From Euplotes aediculatus (Eukaryota; Ciliophora; Spirotrichea; Euplotida; Euplotidae), in contig JAQGFW010015562.1 in assembly GCA_030463445.1 (NCBI GenBank), forward strand, positions 1 to 23,834: 23,834 bases of DNA, read 5' to 3'. Position numbers and translations under genes: made by a program. Shown here piece after piece: positions 10,420-21,610 of the stretch. Under the pieces are notes generated by a model that saw only the letters and a program-made list of their open reading frames with translations, was not told the DNA's origin and made no database searches. The first letter of the stretch is position 1. Each line of letters opens with the position of its first letter.

Positions 10420-11149
10420 AGTAAATTGAAGAAAGAAAAAATATAAATAAAACAACCAAAGCATTATTAAAATAAAAATAAGAGATAGCACAGAGGTTAC
10501 AATCTAAAGTTACGAAAAAGATGAATAAAATAAAAATGATAGACATGAAGAAAATAAAAGCGAAAAAATAAAATTATATAAAATAATAAATTAATATAAG
10601 CTATTTCAGTTTCTAATTTAGAATTCTGCAAATCAAAATTAAATTTTATATTGATATTTTTTTCTTAACTTTGTTTATTTATATAGTATAAAGGCAAGAA
10701 ATAGAATATCAGCAGCGTAATTTATTATAATGAAATTTGATTAGATTCTACTGATATACTTGATAAACATTTAACTAAATATTTATTTCATGAAGATTCG
10801 TCATAACATTTCATTATTATGTTGAACTTTAAATAGTGCCATATTTAAACATAATTGATCTAATCGATATTTATAATAAATAAACTATAATTAAAAATAC
10901 TAAAGTCAACTTAAAACTTTAAGATTAATGTAAAATGTGTATATTTTATTGAATATTAAAAATAAAATATTGATCAAATATTATCAAATTGTGTAAATTT
11001 GCATATAATTTAGTAAATTATATTTAATAACTTTAATTGCTTAATATAAAATCAAACATCGTTTGTATAAGAATTGATTGTTTTGCTTGCTTTATTAAAT
11101 ATTAGATTCTAAAGATTCTATACTCGATGATTTTATAGCATTAGTTTCC
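10420..11149. other. AT-rich spacer between convergent genes
   Basis: Contains a purine-rich run at 10420-10570 (plus strand, Lys/Glu-like codons), probably the 3' UTR of the plus-strand gene, then plain A/T-rich sequence. The plus-strand gene and gene B converge on this gap. No polyadenylation signal can be told from the background. Confidence 0.4.
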
Positions 11150-12743
11150 TTAAATCAAATAAAAACCTGATCGGATAATAATTGAACAAAAATGAAAGTA
11201 TTCTAAATGGAGCCTGTCTCATTTATAAAATACTGAGTAAAGGTGACGCTTGGGTGTCAAATATATTTGTGCTTTTGCAAAGACGGCCTGAGTTCGGTAA
11301 TCAGACCATTCAATTATTATTCTGGCCTTTTTATTAAAATGTGGAAATGGTATTATACAAGGAAAGATGTATATTAAAAGAGGAGTGTTTTACCCATTTT
11401 AACTAAGTTTTATATTCAATATGTATTCATCAAAATATTACCTGACCGCGATTTTCTTGACTTCTTACGAATCAAAATTCGTTTTTTAAGTAATACTTTT
11501 GTCCAACTCACAATATGTAATTTCTATATAATGATAATTTAGACTAGCAATCGAAGATATCTTCGATTGAATTTATTCAACTAAAGATTTTTAACTTAAT
11601 AAGTATATTATTTAAAGTATACTTTTTAAATAAAATTAGAAACCATATCTCAATTGTTTCGTTATCCATAATTTCTAATTTTAGCTAACTAAGTAGAAAT
11701 TAATATTTAAATAATGTAGGATTATTTAATATAACAAATAATATTAAAAAAATAAATGACATTAAAAATTCAATTTAATACTTATTAAGATAATCGTAAC
11801 CACTACAAGTTATAATTATAATTTGTTAAAATCTAATTTAAATTTAATGATCAATAATGCTTACTTGTCGTATCTTACTTTATATGGATTTGATAATTCA
11901 TTCTTTTTTACAATTTGAACTAATAATTAAAATATAAGTGAATTACATTAAATATGAAAATGAGTGATACTTAACTATGGTAAAATTAAGAGCACAAATA
12001 GAAAATATATAAGTCAATAATAATCTTTTGTATTTATAACCTTTCATCATATCCTTATTTTTAACTGATGTCAAAACAAGCGAACATTGTTGAGTAGCAT
12101 CCTTTGTATTGTATATCCTTGACCCCCATGCCAAGTAATATCTGGTATTGTTTAAATAAGTAAAGAGTGTGTATTCTGTGTGAGTGTCTACGGGTTTGCT
12201 AATTTTTAGTTCAGTTTTCTCTCCGAAATACAGCACAACTGGGTCATCAATATTTTTAACCTCACTAATCTCTGAGTTAAGAAATGCAAGTCAATCAACT
12301 AAATCTATTTCTTTAATACTATTGTATGTTAATGCTCTACTTTGATCTTTCCAGTATAAAATAAAAGGGAGGTTGGGTTTGAATTTATGGGTGAGGGAGT
12401 GTCTGCCAAAAGAATAATCATCTTGCTGTTCCTCCACCGTCTTCATGTAATCTTCTTTCTTAAAATCTTTGAAGTATTCATGATTTGAGAAACAATTGAT
12501 ATTTTTAAAAAGGTCTAAGGTAGTTTGACTATGTCCTGGAGGTCTTATTTCGAAATTATTAAAAGATTGCTTTACTGAACCATATTGTGGGCGCCAATAA
12601 CTATAAGGAATGAATAGCAGGAAGTTTGGAATCGAAAAGGATGGTGAATTGAAGCAACACAAATTTGAAATGCATGCTTTTTTAACAAGCAGTTTAATTA
12701 TGGATCGTAAACGCTATCTAATTAGCAAAAATTTAATTCAACA
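11150..12743 (-). CDS. Gene B: unrecognised protein, about 300 aa plus a missing start
   Basis: Minus-strand exons are 12713-12041 (224 codons, no TAA/TAG), 11919-11865 and 11321-11150 (stop TAA at 11152-11150), totalling exactly 300 codons. Introns are 12040-11920 (GTTATA...TATTAG, phase 1) and 11864-11322 (GTAAGC...GGCCAG, phase 2). A 29-nt intron (12742-12714, GTTGAA...GATAG) links to an upstream exon ending FPNYPKDHF whose own start was not found. TGA is read as Trp at about residues 142 (DLVD-W-LAFLNSE) and 277 (VFYK-W-DRLHLEYF). Recognisable stretches include YWRPQYGSVKQSF, an acidic KKEDYMKTVEEQQDDYSFG, and the C-terminal IIIEWSDYRTQAVFAKAQ. There is no clear transmembrane segment. No family is recognised. 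Confidence 0.65.
11322..11864 (-). other. 543-nt intron of gene B
   Basis: Donor GTAAGC follows NPYKVRYDK at phase 2 and acceptor GGCCAG restores the codon before IIEWSDYR. It contains a perfect 22-bp palindrome at 11548-11569. An upstream stretch 11330-11400 stays open in the frame of the last exon, so the acceptor could lie a little further 5'. A less AT-rich patch at 11455-11490 shows GTAATA and GTAAGA donor-like strings and may hide another exon. Confidence 0.5.
11548..11569. repeat. Perfect 22-bp palindrome
   Basis: The 11-base arm CAATCGAAGAT is followed directly by its exact complement ATCTTCGATTG, with no loop. It lies in an intron of gene B within very AT-rich sequence, so a perfect 22-bp palindrome with eight G or C bases is unlikely by chance. 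It could be a dimeric protein-binding site or a small mobile-element remnant. Confidence 0.75.
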
Positions 12744-14040
12744 AAGTGATCTTTTGGATAATTAGGAAATGCTTTAAAAATAAATGTTTTTGTATTAAAT
12801 AAGAGAATATATAAATGAGTTTTTTACTTATTGTATTTGAAATATTAAAAAATAAAAAATATTTAGATATTGGTGATTAATAGAGTATTTTTTAATGTTA
12901 ATTATTCTGTCGAGAATACAGAAAGTTAAAGATGATTACTTGTGTATTTATAATAGTTTGTTGCATATATATTTAAGTTAGAACCTTTAAATTAGTAATG
13001 TCTATAATAGAGAAAATTTAAATCAATATAACAATTCTTTGAGAACTTTACAAATTTTTCTCCAGAGGAACAGTAATTATTATAAATTTAAATATATATT
13101 TCTAATGCACTATTATTAAATTAACATGAGATATAATACATTCTAACTTTTTATTAAAATAAAATTTAATTATGGCTTGACTAACTAACTTCATAATTTT
13201 AAAATACAATTTTATTTTTATAAACACTTTATCATATGTTTATGCAAATATATAATAAATAGTTAAACAAACTTTTTATATAAATAAATCAAAAAAGATT
13301 TGTATCCAAACTGATTTTGTATATTTAATTCAGCAAAGATTTATTATAGTTTAAATCAAAACTCTCAGTTAAAAAAGGAGTTATTTTTGTTTAATTTTTA
13401 TTTTCAAGTTATTGATTACAACAAAATTTATTGTTTAAAGATAATAAGAGGTTAATATTTATATTCAAGCAAAGTCCTTTTACTATTTTTAAGAACTAAT
13501 ATTTCAAGAGAAATTAAGATATTTATATTAACATTTACTTAGCTATTTATTTTATATGTGATTATGAATATAATAAATACTGATATTTTATTAAATTGAA
13601 ATAACTTTCATTTATCTTCGAGCAACGACCCTAAATGATGCATTTTCAGGTAAAAAAACATTATAGTTGATAAAAACAGGAAATATGCAAATATAAAATT
13701 AAAAAATAATAAAGATAAAAATTCTTAATAAATAAAAAATAAAATACAGTCCAGTTTTGAAAATATTTAAATAAATTATACTTTGTACTAAGATAATCAA
13801 AATCTCTTCATTTTGAATAATTAATTTTTGAACTTCAAATAAAAGCACAAAATGTAAAATGATTATTTCTTTAGTTCTTGAAATATTTTATGCTAAAATT
13901 GTTTAAAATATAATATTCTCAGAAGAATTTTATTTTTAAATTTGTTGCTTCAAACTAAAAAATGAAATTGATTGAATTCTAAAAAATCAATAAGAGAACT
14001 TTCATTTCATATTAAAGCAATAATACTAAATGAATGTTAG
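12744..14040. other. AT-rich spacer upstream of gene B
   Basis: The first ~40 bases continue as coding of the upstream exon of gene B (minus strand, to about 12775, acceptor TTTAAAG possible). The remainder is A/T-rich with stops in every frame and no islands of higher G+C. It should contain the gene B promoter and the 3' region of gene C. Confidence 0.4.
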
Positions 14041-14360
14041 CTAGAATCAATTAGCATTCAACTTTATGTATTGTCTATTGATAAATAACATAAGATATGT
14101 GAAATCAAAGACACATGAATAACTATTATTAGTTCATCTGCTCTTTAACTTTCAGATCGTGCTTTATATCGAATACAAATAGACATCGCACTTACAATTT
14201 ACTGTCAAGACTTGCATACAGGCTGAAATGTTCTGCATAATTTTTTGGATCTTTGCGCTATATGAAAAATGAAACTGAGACTGCATCAACTATGCAAGTT
14301 TAAATCAACAATACTCAACAGTTAAACATGAAAAGTCTCCATTTCTCCAGCAATGCTCAT
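14041..14360 (-). CDS. Gene C: small hypothetical protein, 71 aa, three exons
   Basis: ATG at 14360 opens exon 14360-14328 (MSIAGEMETFH). A GTTTAA...CATATAG intron leads to exon 14257-14196 (KDPKNYAEHFSLYASLDSK), then a 34-nt GTAAGT...ATAAAG intron leads to exon 14161-14041 ending in TAG. Exon lengths sum to exactly 72 codons and all phases fit. Two or three TGA codons in the last exon are read as Trp. The middle exon is the strongest part: less AT-rich, with textbook acceptor and donor. The last exon is weaker, and the gene may continue differently. RKDPKNY loosely recalls RDPNKY in gene A, also just before a GTAAGT donor, but homology is not established. Confidence 0.45.
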
Positions 14361-17317
14361 TTAGTTAGATTTTTATTGAGACTTTGAATTTCTAAAATTT
14401 ATTTTTGCAGAATAAGTTTTAATAATAAATAATTAAGACTTATCCACGCAGAAATATTGCTGTATAATTTATTTGTGCAATCATTCGATCATTTTTAAAA
14501 AGACTATGCATTTAATTTTTAAATTTTTTTTAAAATATATAAGGAAAACTTTTAAAATGTAACGGCATTAAAACTAAAAATATTGTTTAAGTAACTAAAA
14601 TACAAAATATTATAAAGATAAGGTTTGAAATTAGTTAGCAATAAAAGCCGCATAGTATTGATATAGCTTGTCTAAATATTTAATATTGAGATAAAATAAT
14701 TTTAAATAAAGTTAGACAAAATTACTAAAATAAATACTTAAAAAATAGCAAATGTACATGAGAAGGATAAATTACTTTTAAATTTAAAATTTTAGATACA
14801 AGTCAAAAAACTTAAATGATCCTATTTTTAGTCTCTCTTACTTTTTGAATCTGAATACCAGTTATTTAAATAAAGAGATTATAATAGAAATCTCTTATTA
14901 GCTGAACACAAAATATTTATTTTTAGTTAAAGCATTTGGAGCTGTCAATCTCAATTAAAACTTTAAAAAGACCTTGTGTTTATTAAAGATTACAAACTCT
15001 GAAATTTAAAAAGTCAACAAATTCATAAAGATAAATTAGTATTCGTTGAATCTTTTATAGTCTCAGTTTCTTAGACACAAGTATAAGCAAAGATAGTTTG
15101 CTTTCTAAATATTAAAATTATGGTCCATAATAAAGACTCATTAAATACAATTATTAGAATTAAGCATTTCAGATACATCTCTATCCACACAAGTATATAA
15201 GATTTTCATTATAATAAAGAGGACTCGTTAGTTTAAATTCAATGATTTGCAAGCAACATCATTTGGAAATAACATAATTGAATCTAACAGCAGAAAAGAA
15301 ACAAAGTACTCATCAATTAATTAGAATCAATTCAAACTAAATCGCCAAGTATTAAAGAGGAAATCAAACTTCTTAATAAAGAAATTATCTTTCATTCTTT
15401 TAGACATTCTGACGAAGTTCCTTTCTGTTTTTAAAATTATTATTCTAATGAGAAACTTTAATTTGATCAAAACTAATTTATTATATATTGATTAAATAAG
15501 AATGATCTAAAAATAAAGTTGTTAAACTGAGAATTTTAGTTCCTTCATGAACTCTTTATAAAATAAATATAAAAAAATATATATTTCAGAGATCCAACTA
15601 AAAAATACTAGATTATTAATTTATGATAATAATGCTTAAATTAGTAATTTTAAAGATTTTATTGGAGTCATTTATTATCCAATTAATGACTCTATGCTAT
15701 CAAAACTAATAAATTTAAATTTACAATCAACTTTTATTGAAGTTTAATTAGAATAAAATACAAATTTAAGTTACAAAAGTTAAAGTCAAGATTCATTAGT
15801 TTTGATCAAAATAGAGTGAAAACATTAAGACAACTTTTATCATAAAATTTCGTACGAAGTTTATGTATACAATTTATTTTCTTAATTGTAAATGAAACCT
15901 CTATTAGTCGACATGTAAGATCTAATTATTCACTGAATTAAATGGAAAATCAAAAATGGTTCTAAATAGTCTTTTTACAGGAATATAAAATCTAATTTTC
16001 CGATATTTGCTCTTATAAATAATTGATTATTTTTTTATTAAAAATAGAACAATTAATTGGTAAAATTTTCAATTTATCTTAGATATATTTGCAAATGCTA
16101 TCAGATAATAAGATTTAGAATATAAAAAGTATTATAAGCTAAACTAATTTTTTTGATTTGCATCAATTCAGTTTTTCTTTGAAATCTTAAAGAGAAATTG
16201 AAAATAAATAAATTGAACGAATATTTGATAAAATATAAAACAAATCATTACTTCAATTATCTAATTTTTACAATAAAATCAAATACAATTTTCAATTTGT
16301 CCAAAATAATGTATTCTTTGTTAGAAATTTGAATTTATCAAGCTTATTACAAATTTTATAAAAATTAAAGTCAATTGTATTAAAAGTTCATCATTAATTC
16401 GATTTATTTAGCTTCTAAAGGAATTTTACAGTAGAGTTGATCATAAAGAGAGAAGTCTATTTTATTCATCGTCGCAATCTTTTGTCTTATTTACATTTAT
16501 TTTTAAAGTAGAAATTAAAAAATCATTTGTATCAAGATAAGAACTTTAAGTTTATTCTATTTTAATTAATTTGGTTCAATACTTTCCTAACTAACAACAT
16601 CAAGCTGATAGTCCAAAAATGAATCTCATTAGAACAAATTGGACTCTTGTCCGTCAGAGCAGACTTTCTTATTCTTCGGTGTGTCAAAATTATATAAATT
16701 AATATAAGTTTAGTTAAATTAACTATTTTCGATTTAAATGGTTAGAATTTGCAAAATTTTAGTTAAATTAGAATTATTGATTATCAAAATTAAACCAGTT
16801 TGAAAGAAAGCGAGTATAGGTTTTATTATGGATACAATATAACTATGTGTTTACCACATATTCACTTACTTTCTAGATATATTTTAATATAAACTAATAT
16901 ATTGAAAAGCTCAAAAAACTTTGTAATTTAATTCCACTTTTAGTGAATTATTTGATAAACTAGTAGCAAGTTTATTTAAAATTGAAGTATCGAAAACATT
17001 AGATAATTAAGATTGATAATTTTAATATTTTCGGTATTCTAAAGTAACATATGCTTTCCAAACTGATCAAAACAATAATGAAACTGATTTCATAATATCA
17101 AGAACAAAATTTTAACAGATAATTTTGAAAATATTATTTTTAGTTACCCTCTATTATTAAAAATAATATTACAAAGACAATGTTTATAATATAATCTTTA
17201 ATTCATTTTCTTAATTAAACCTTACCTAAAATTATAGTTTTTTATCTTAAAACAATTGTTTTAATAAAACGAATGATAATGTTTAAAATTTGTCGTATTT
17301 AAACTTTAAACAGCAAT
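14361..17317. other. Long AT-rich region with isolated exon candidates
   Basis: Mostly A/T-rich with dense stops. Two patches look different. At 15232-15324 (+) an acceptor TTAG is followed by a purine-rich frame (NDLQATSFGNNIIESNSRK) ending in TAG. The opposite strand at 15400-15200 can also be read as an ATG-started frame with a 29-nt intron, so strand is unsure. At 16570-16700 a less AT-rich patch is open on both strands. The minus reading TPKNKKVCSDGQESNLF ends in TAA and could be a last exon, perhaps of gene D. None reaches the standard of a gene call. Confidence 0.4.
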
Positions 17318-17969
17318 CTAAAAGTCTAAAGTCACAAGAAATAGATTTGGTTGAATATCCTTAGAAATATTGCTTACATTTTCATAGAATATCAAGGTTA
17401 TGCTGATTTCATCATAGTAATTTAAGTAATTTTCCTGTAATGACTTATATTCTTCCTCTTCCATCTTTTTTACTTCTTCAAAAATATTTTTAATATTTTG
17501 TTCATATCTGTAATTAGCCTCCAATTCATCTATAATGTCTTTTTTGTCGATGACAGGGACGTATTGAGGAGGAGGTTCATATAAATCCTGTTCCAAATCG
17601 TGTTCAGTTATTTCCTCATTTGAATTGCTGCTGTAATCGCTTTGACTCTGTCTGCCAGTACTTGGTGAATAGTTTCTCTAAACAGAGGTAGTTGGACAAT
17701 TGCTTACTCCTGATTCACGATCATTTGCTTTTATTCTTAGTCTGCCTGTAGCCGAACTGTCTCGATTTCGAAGTCTATAAAAGTTTTGGTTTAATCAAAT
17801 TAAGCTCTGTTGCTGCCTCCAATTTGGATCTTAAAGCTTGGATGTGTAATTAGAAAATTTAATTGCTTTCAAACTTCGGATGCTTGGATTATAGTCACAC
17901 AACAATTCACTACAACTGTTACTTTTTTGCGGTGGCGCTTGGATTCAAGTTTTCGAAACTTGAATACAT
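17318..17969 (-). CDS. Gene D: acidic, coiled-coil-like hypothetical protein, 157 aa
   Basis: Exons are 17969-17923 (ATG, MYSSFENLNPSATAKK), 17774-17708 and 17677-17318 (stop TAG at 17320-17318), totalling 158 codons in phase. Introns are 17922-17775 (GTAACA...TTTATAG, 148 nt, phase 2) and 17707-17678 (GTAAGC...GTTTAG, 30 nt, phase 0). Residues ~25-75 are Ser/Arg/Asn-rich and look disordered. EPPPQYVPVIDKKD follows, then a Glu/Lys-rich helix (IFEEVKKMEEEEYKSLQEN) likely to form a coiled coil. A GTAAGC within the last exon (after LIFYEN) could be a donor, making the protein longer. The 148-nt first intron stays open in one frame across most of its length, so the 5' part is less sure. Function unknown. 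A scaffold or cytoskeletal role is only a guess. Confidence 0.55.
17943..17965. repeat. 10-bp inverted repeat with 3-base loop in gene D
   Basis: Arms ATTCAAGTTT and AAACTTGAAT flank TCG. GGATTC at 17941 and GAATCC at 17988 add an outer inverted pair. The structure overlaps the first codons of gene D (SSFENLN), so a stable hairpin would form near the start of its mRNA. It may be coincidental codon choice. Confidence 0.5.
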
Positions 17970-19312
17970 TTTACACAAGTTAATTTCGAATCCAAATTAA
18001 ACTAAGAGACGGCAGTTGAGTAAAATGTATTCAATATTTTATTTTGTTATAAAGATTGAAAATAAAGCAAAATGCTAATTTGTATTGTCCATTAATAATA
18101 GTACTTTCATATTGATATATTATATATAACAGAATTTTATAGAATCAAGAAATTTTAAAAATGAAAAGATCTATCTTGACTTTGAAGGCAAAGTAATGAC
18201 AACATTAATTTTTTTTATTTTAAGCCTCTTCAAATAAATTTCAAAATATCTAAATATAGATTACAATTAAATTATGAAAATAAAAATTACATTTATATAC
18301 TAATAAAATAAAATCGATGGAGATTTTTTCAAGTCAACAGTAATATGTTCTAAATTTTAAGCAGAGACAAGGCAATAGAATATATTGAAGTAAAGGGCTC
18401 AAGCTAAAGCAGATTATTTTAAAACGAGTTGAGGTGCTGAAAAGATCATTTTGACCATTAGTGTGCATTAACTTTTTTAATTTTTTATAATTTAATATTT
18501 TATTATGTTTTAGGTAATTTAAAATGCATTTTATTGAAGATCTGATAAAATGATAAGTCAATGATATTATCAATCAGATAAGAAATAGATTCTATAAATA
18601 CTATTCGTGTTTGAATTCAAAACTATATATCTGATTTAACATACATAACTTTATTAGATTTAAATCTAGGTATAGAATTAATATACTTCTGCATCCAGGA
18701 ATTAGCAACACTCAGAAGGGATTCTAATATCATCAAAATATGAGAATAAGTTCGATTTAAAGAAAACCAATAATCACAATATAATTAAATTACTAATAAA
18801 AGTTTCAATTAATTCATTGCGTCCCTATCATTTAAATTCAAATGAAAAGGGTATCTATTGATATCAATAACTCCGAACTAGCATCATTTTGAGAGCTTAT
18901 TCTGGTTCCAAAAATTTTTTATTTAATTTTTTCGAATTTGTAAATTTTGAAATTCAAATCGATAATAATTTTATTATTTTTAATAGCTTTTTTTAATTGA
19001 TCGGCATATTCCTTATCTTTTTTAATTATTCAAAAATCAATAAAATCTTCCTATTTCCTCTACAGAGTTTTTGTGTACTAAACTGACTTAACACAGTTTC
19101 AGAACTCTGAAACAAAAATAAATTTGATGTGACCTCAAATTCAAAATTTTTCTTTGTTATTGTACTTTATAATGTGTCTGAATTGACTTCAAAGCGAAAG
19201 ATTTAAAGTGTTTATCAGCAAAGTACTCACGAGTGATTATTATAAGCAAAGTTTAGTTATATTTTAAATCCAGACTCTGTCTGGTAGCTAATCTTAATTC
19301 TTGAATTTTAGA
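17970..19312. other. Spacer with one purine-rich candidate
   Basis: At 18350-18480 the plus strand is purine-rich and open (NRIY-W-SKGLKLKQIILKRV), with a TTTAAG acceptor-like site at its start. The opposite strand carries a 79-codon frame (18334-18573) started by TTG. Neither has phase support. A GTTTCAG/CTGAAAC inverted repeat with a 4-base loop lies near 19096-19113. The rest is A/T-rich. Confidence 0.35.
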
Positions 19313-20058
19313 ATGAATTGCGAATATCGATTTTACTCTTGTAAAGCTAATTATATTATTAACCCAAATCCTGAAGTATGTTGAACTTAAATGGAGCTAA
19401 CTAACTGCTTTTGGCCGACTAAATATAAATTGGTGTTCTTTATGTAGCTAGGAAGATATAAATAACTCGTGATGAAGCATCTGTATATTTTTTTGTTCAT
19501 CGATACCTTCCGTTTTAAATGCGAGGAATTTATTATTTTTCTGATTAGCAAAACTTATAGTTTCTTTATGTTGAGTTACAAATTTAAATGTAAATTACAT
19601 GTTGGTCTGAAATCATACAAATATGAGAATTTTGTCAGACATGTATTACAATATTTCCAATCATGTTGCAAAAATCTAATTAATTAGGTAGCTATTTAAA
19701 TCGATACTATAATTGAGCTATCAAATACTTTACGAATTTATCTCAAGTTAAATGATTCAAAATCGAAACCAATATTTAAATCTGTTCCAAGAAAATCTAT
19801 AATCTAAAATTATTTATTAAGAAGGAAAGAAATTCCAAAATAAGCAAACAAATATAGCTAGTTATACAAAAATGAGAATTCTCATTCTCCATTTACTCTA
19901 GATTTTAATAGAGAGTGAAAATCACTTTTCATTTTTGATATGAGATTGTTGTGCAAAAGAACTTCTCTGAAGTAAATGGAATTATATGGAAGCTGAAAAT
20001 ATGACTGAATTCCTCGGACATTTTAATTAATTTGAGATCAACAAAAGATCGCAATTAA
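19313..20058 (+). CDS. Gene E: hypothetical protein, 115 aa, three exons
   Basis: ATG at 19313 opens MNCEYRFYSCKANYIINPNP, spliced at GTATGT (19376). Exon 2 is 19452-19589, with hydrophobic segments around NLLFF-W-LAKLIVSLC-W-V that may be membrane-spanning, spliced at GTAAAT. Exon 3 is 19912-20058 (VKITFHF-W-YEIVVQKNFSE onward) and ends in TAA. All junctions are phase 0 and the total is exactly 116 codons. Several TGA codons are read as Trp, at a density higher than in gene A, which weakens exon 2. A competing frame in exon 2 starts with ATG at about 19472 and runs 70 codons. Exon 3 is the best-supported part. Confidence 0.4.
19871..19886. repeat. Perfect 16-bp palindrome
   Basis: AATGAGAA is followed directly by its complement TTCTCATT, centred on an EcoRI-type GAATTC core. 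It lies in the second intron of gene E, about 25 bases before the acceptor of exon 3. A role in folding of the intron end is possible but unproven. Confidence 0.65.
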
Positions 20059-21610
20059 TATATTACTATTGACAATAATTAAGTGACTGAGATTATAAAA
20101 CATCTTTCAGCATGCTTAAGAAAAGAAGAAAGAATCAATTGATTTTCAAGAAATTTAAAAATAAGTGCAAGATAAATATATTCTGAATTTAACATAGACA
20201 CAAATTCATTACTTCAAGTTTTGTGTAAATTTAAGTTAGGAGATATTTACTAGAATAAATAAAAAATAGAAAAGCATATCGGCATCTGAAGACTTAACTG
20301 AGGAATACTAAGGAAATATCTGATGTTTGTAAAGAATGCAGAAAACCTTTTTTAAAGATGTCAAAAGTTTCGTAAAAGATACACTAAAAATAAATCTTTC
20401 ATAGAACTTTATTTGAAGATATTCTCAGAAATAGCTTGAATCTGAGCTTATAAAAGAAAATAGTGCCCTCTATCCAATGATAATGAGAGACAAGCAATAT
20501 CTAAATGTGTATTTGCTATCAAAATTATAAAAATATTAGATATATTCTCAATATATATTGATTTTTTCTCTCAAGAAACACAAATACATCATATTCTTGG
20601 CTTGAAAAAGAAAAGTAAGAAAAGCAATATTTACTTAATAAAATCAATCCTCAATCACTGTCATTATATTAGACAATCTAATTTTTGCTTCGGCTGAACA
20701 GGAAAGTGCTAATAGAGAACTATAAAAGGTGTTTTTAATTAAAATTTGAATTAAACTTGATTTAGATGATTATTTTTGAAGTTGGCTTGTCCACATTAAC
20801 AATATCCGACATATCATTCTCTTTCTATGAAGAAATAAATTAAAAAAGAAAGACTTAATCTAGTGTCTATTTTAGTATATTCTTCTGAGTTAGTTTCAGT
20901 GGAGAAAAACATTTATTTGCTCAAGAAGATTATGTTGCAAAAGATTCACATGGTAATGACTAATTATGGTACTCCGAATTCAAAAAGCTAATCTAAAATT
21001 TATGAATTGTAAATCAAATGCAGCAGTTGCAAATATATGAAGTAGTTTGGTATTGAATTAAGCATTTTAGTAGATCATATTAGTGATTTTATTTACATTT
21101 TTTGATAAATTATTAAGCACTAATATTTTGAATTTAATTGACTTCTCTTTGTGCTTTGCATCAAATTGAAAGAAGTAATAATTAATTAGAAGCAAGCCAT
21201 AGTTTTCAAAACTATACTAAATATCATTAAATCTCATTTTGCATAAAAAATACAGACACTATTATTCTTTATGGATGTTAAAATCGAAATTTAGGAGAAA
21301 AACAAATAAAATCGAATTTCTTCTTCCTCGTCCATATCGATTTTCATATTCATAAAAACTGTAATACATACATCCTTGACATAAAAAATCTCAGATGTTC
21401 AAAATATAGATGCCTAATACTCAGTAATTCTATATTATCGACCTCAACATAAGCTCTTTCTATCTTTTATTCAGACAAAGTACTCTTAGAAATCCAAATA
21501 TATCTGATTATCTAGAACCTTGGCAACCGAGTGTTCCGTTCTGAATTCCTAGTACTTTCACTCATAACAACGAATGACGTTAATAACACTCTCTCGTGCT
21601 TATCTAACTA
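20059..21610. other. Mixed region, probable unresolved plus-strand gene
   Basis: The plus strand is purine-rich at 20100-20500 and has several protein-like pieces. One reads ISDVCKECRKPFLKMSK into a GTAAAA donor near 20371, with a CxxC pair. Another, about 20466-20697, is open for some 75 codons (NERQAISKCVFAIKIIKILD). A third lies at 20840-20990 (SSELVSVEKNIYLLKKIML). I could not chain them with matching splice phases. The reverse strand in 20640-21300 also gives protein-like frames, so strand is not settled. No transposase signature was confirmed. Confidence 0.35.

Noticed and set aside
18334-18573. 79-codon minus-strand ORF
   Set aside because: TTG start, no splice support, pyrimidine-rich coding strand. 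The opposite strand has the stronger coding-like bias.
19469-19687. 72-codon plus-strand ORF starting MMKHLY
   Set aside because: Competes with exon 2 of gene E in another frame. An in-frame stop lies just upstream and no acceptor joins it to the neighbouring exons in phase. Not fully excluded.
20640-20760. hAT-like transposase C-terminus on the minus strand (LALSCSAEAK)
   Set aside because: Only a short resemblance, with in-frame stops around it and no terminal repeats or target duplications.
21240-21600. Continuation of gene F on the minus strand (protein-like if all three stops are sense)
   Set aside because: About ten stop codons in 115 codons, the random expectation. A splice to a frame ending in TAG at 21611 explains the data better.
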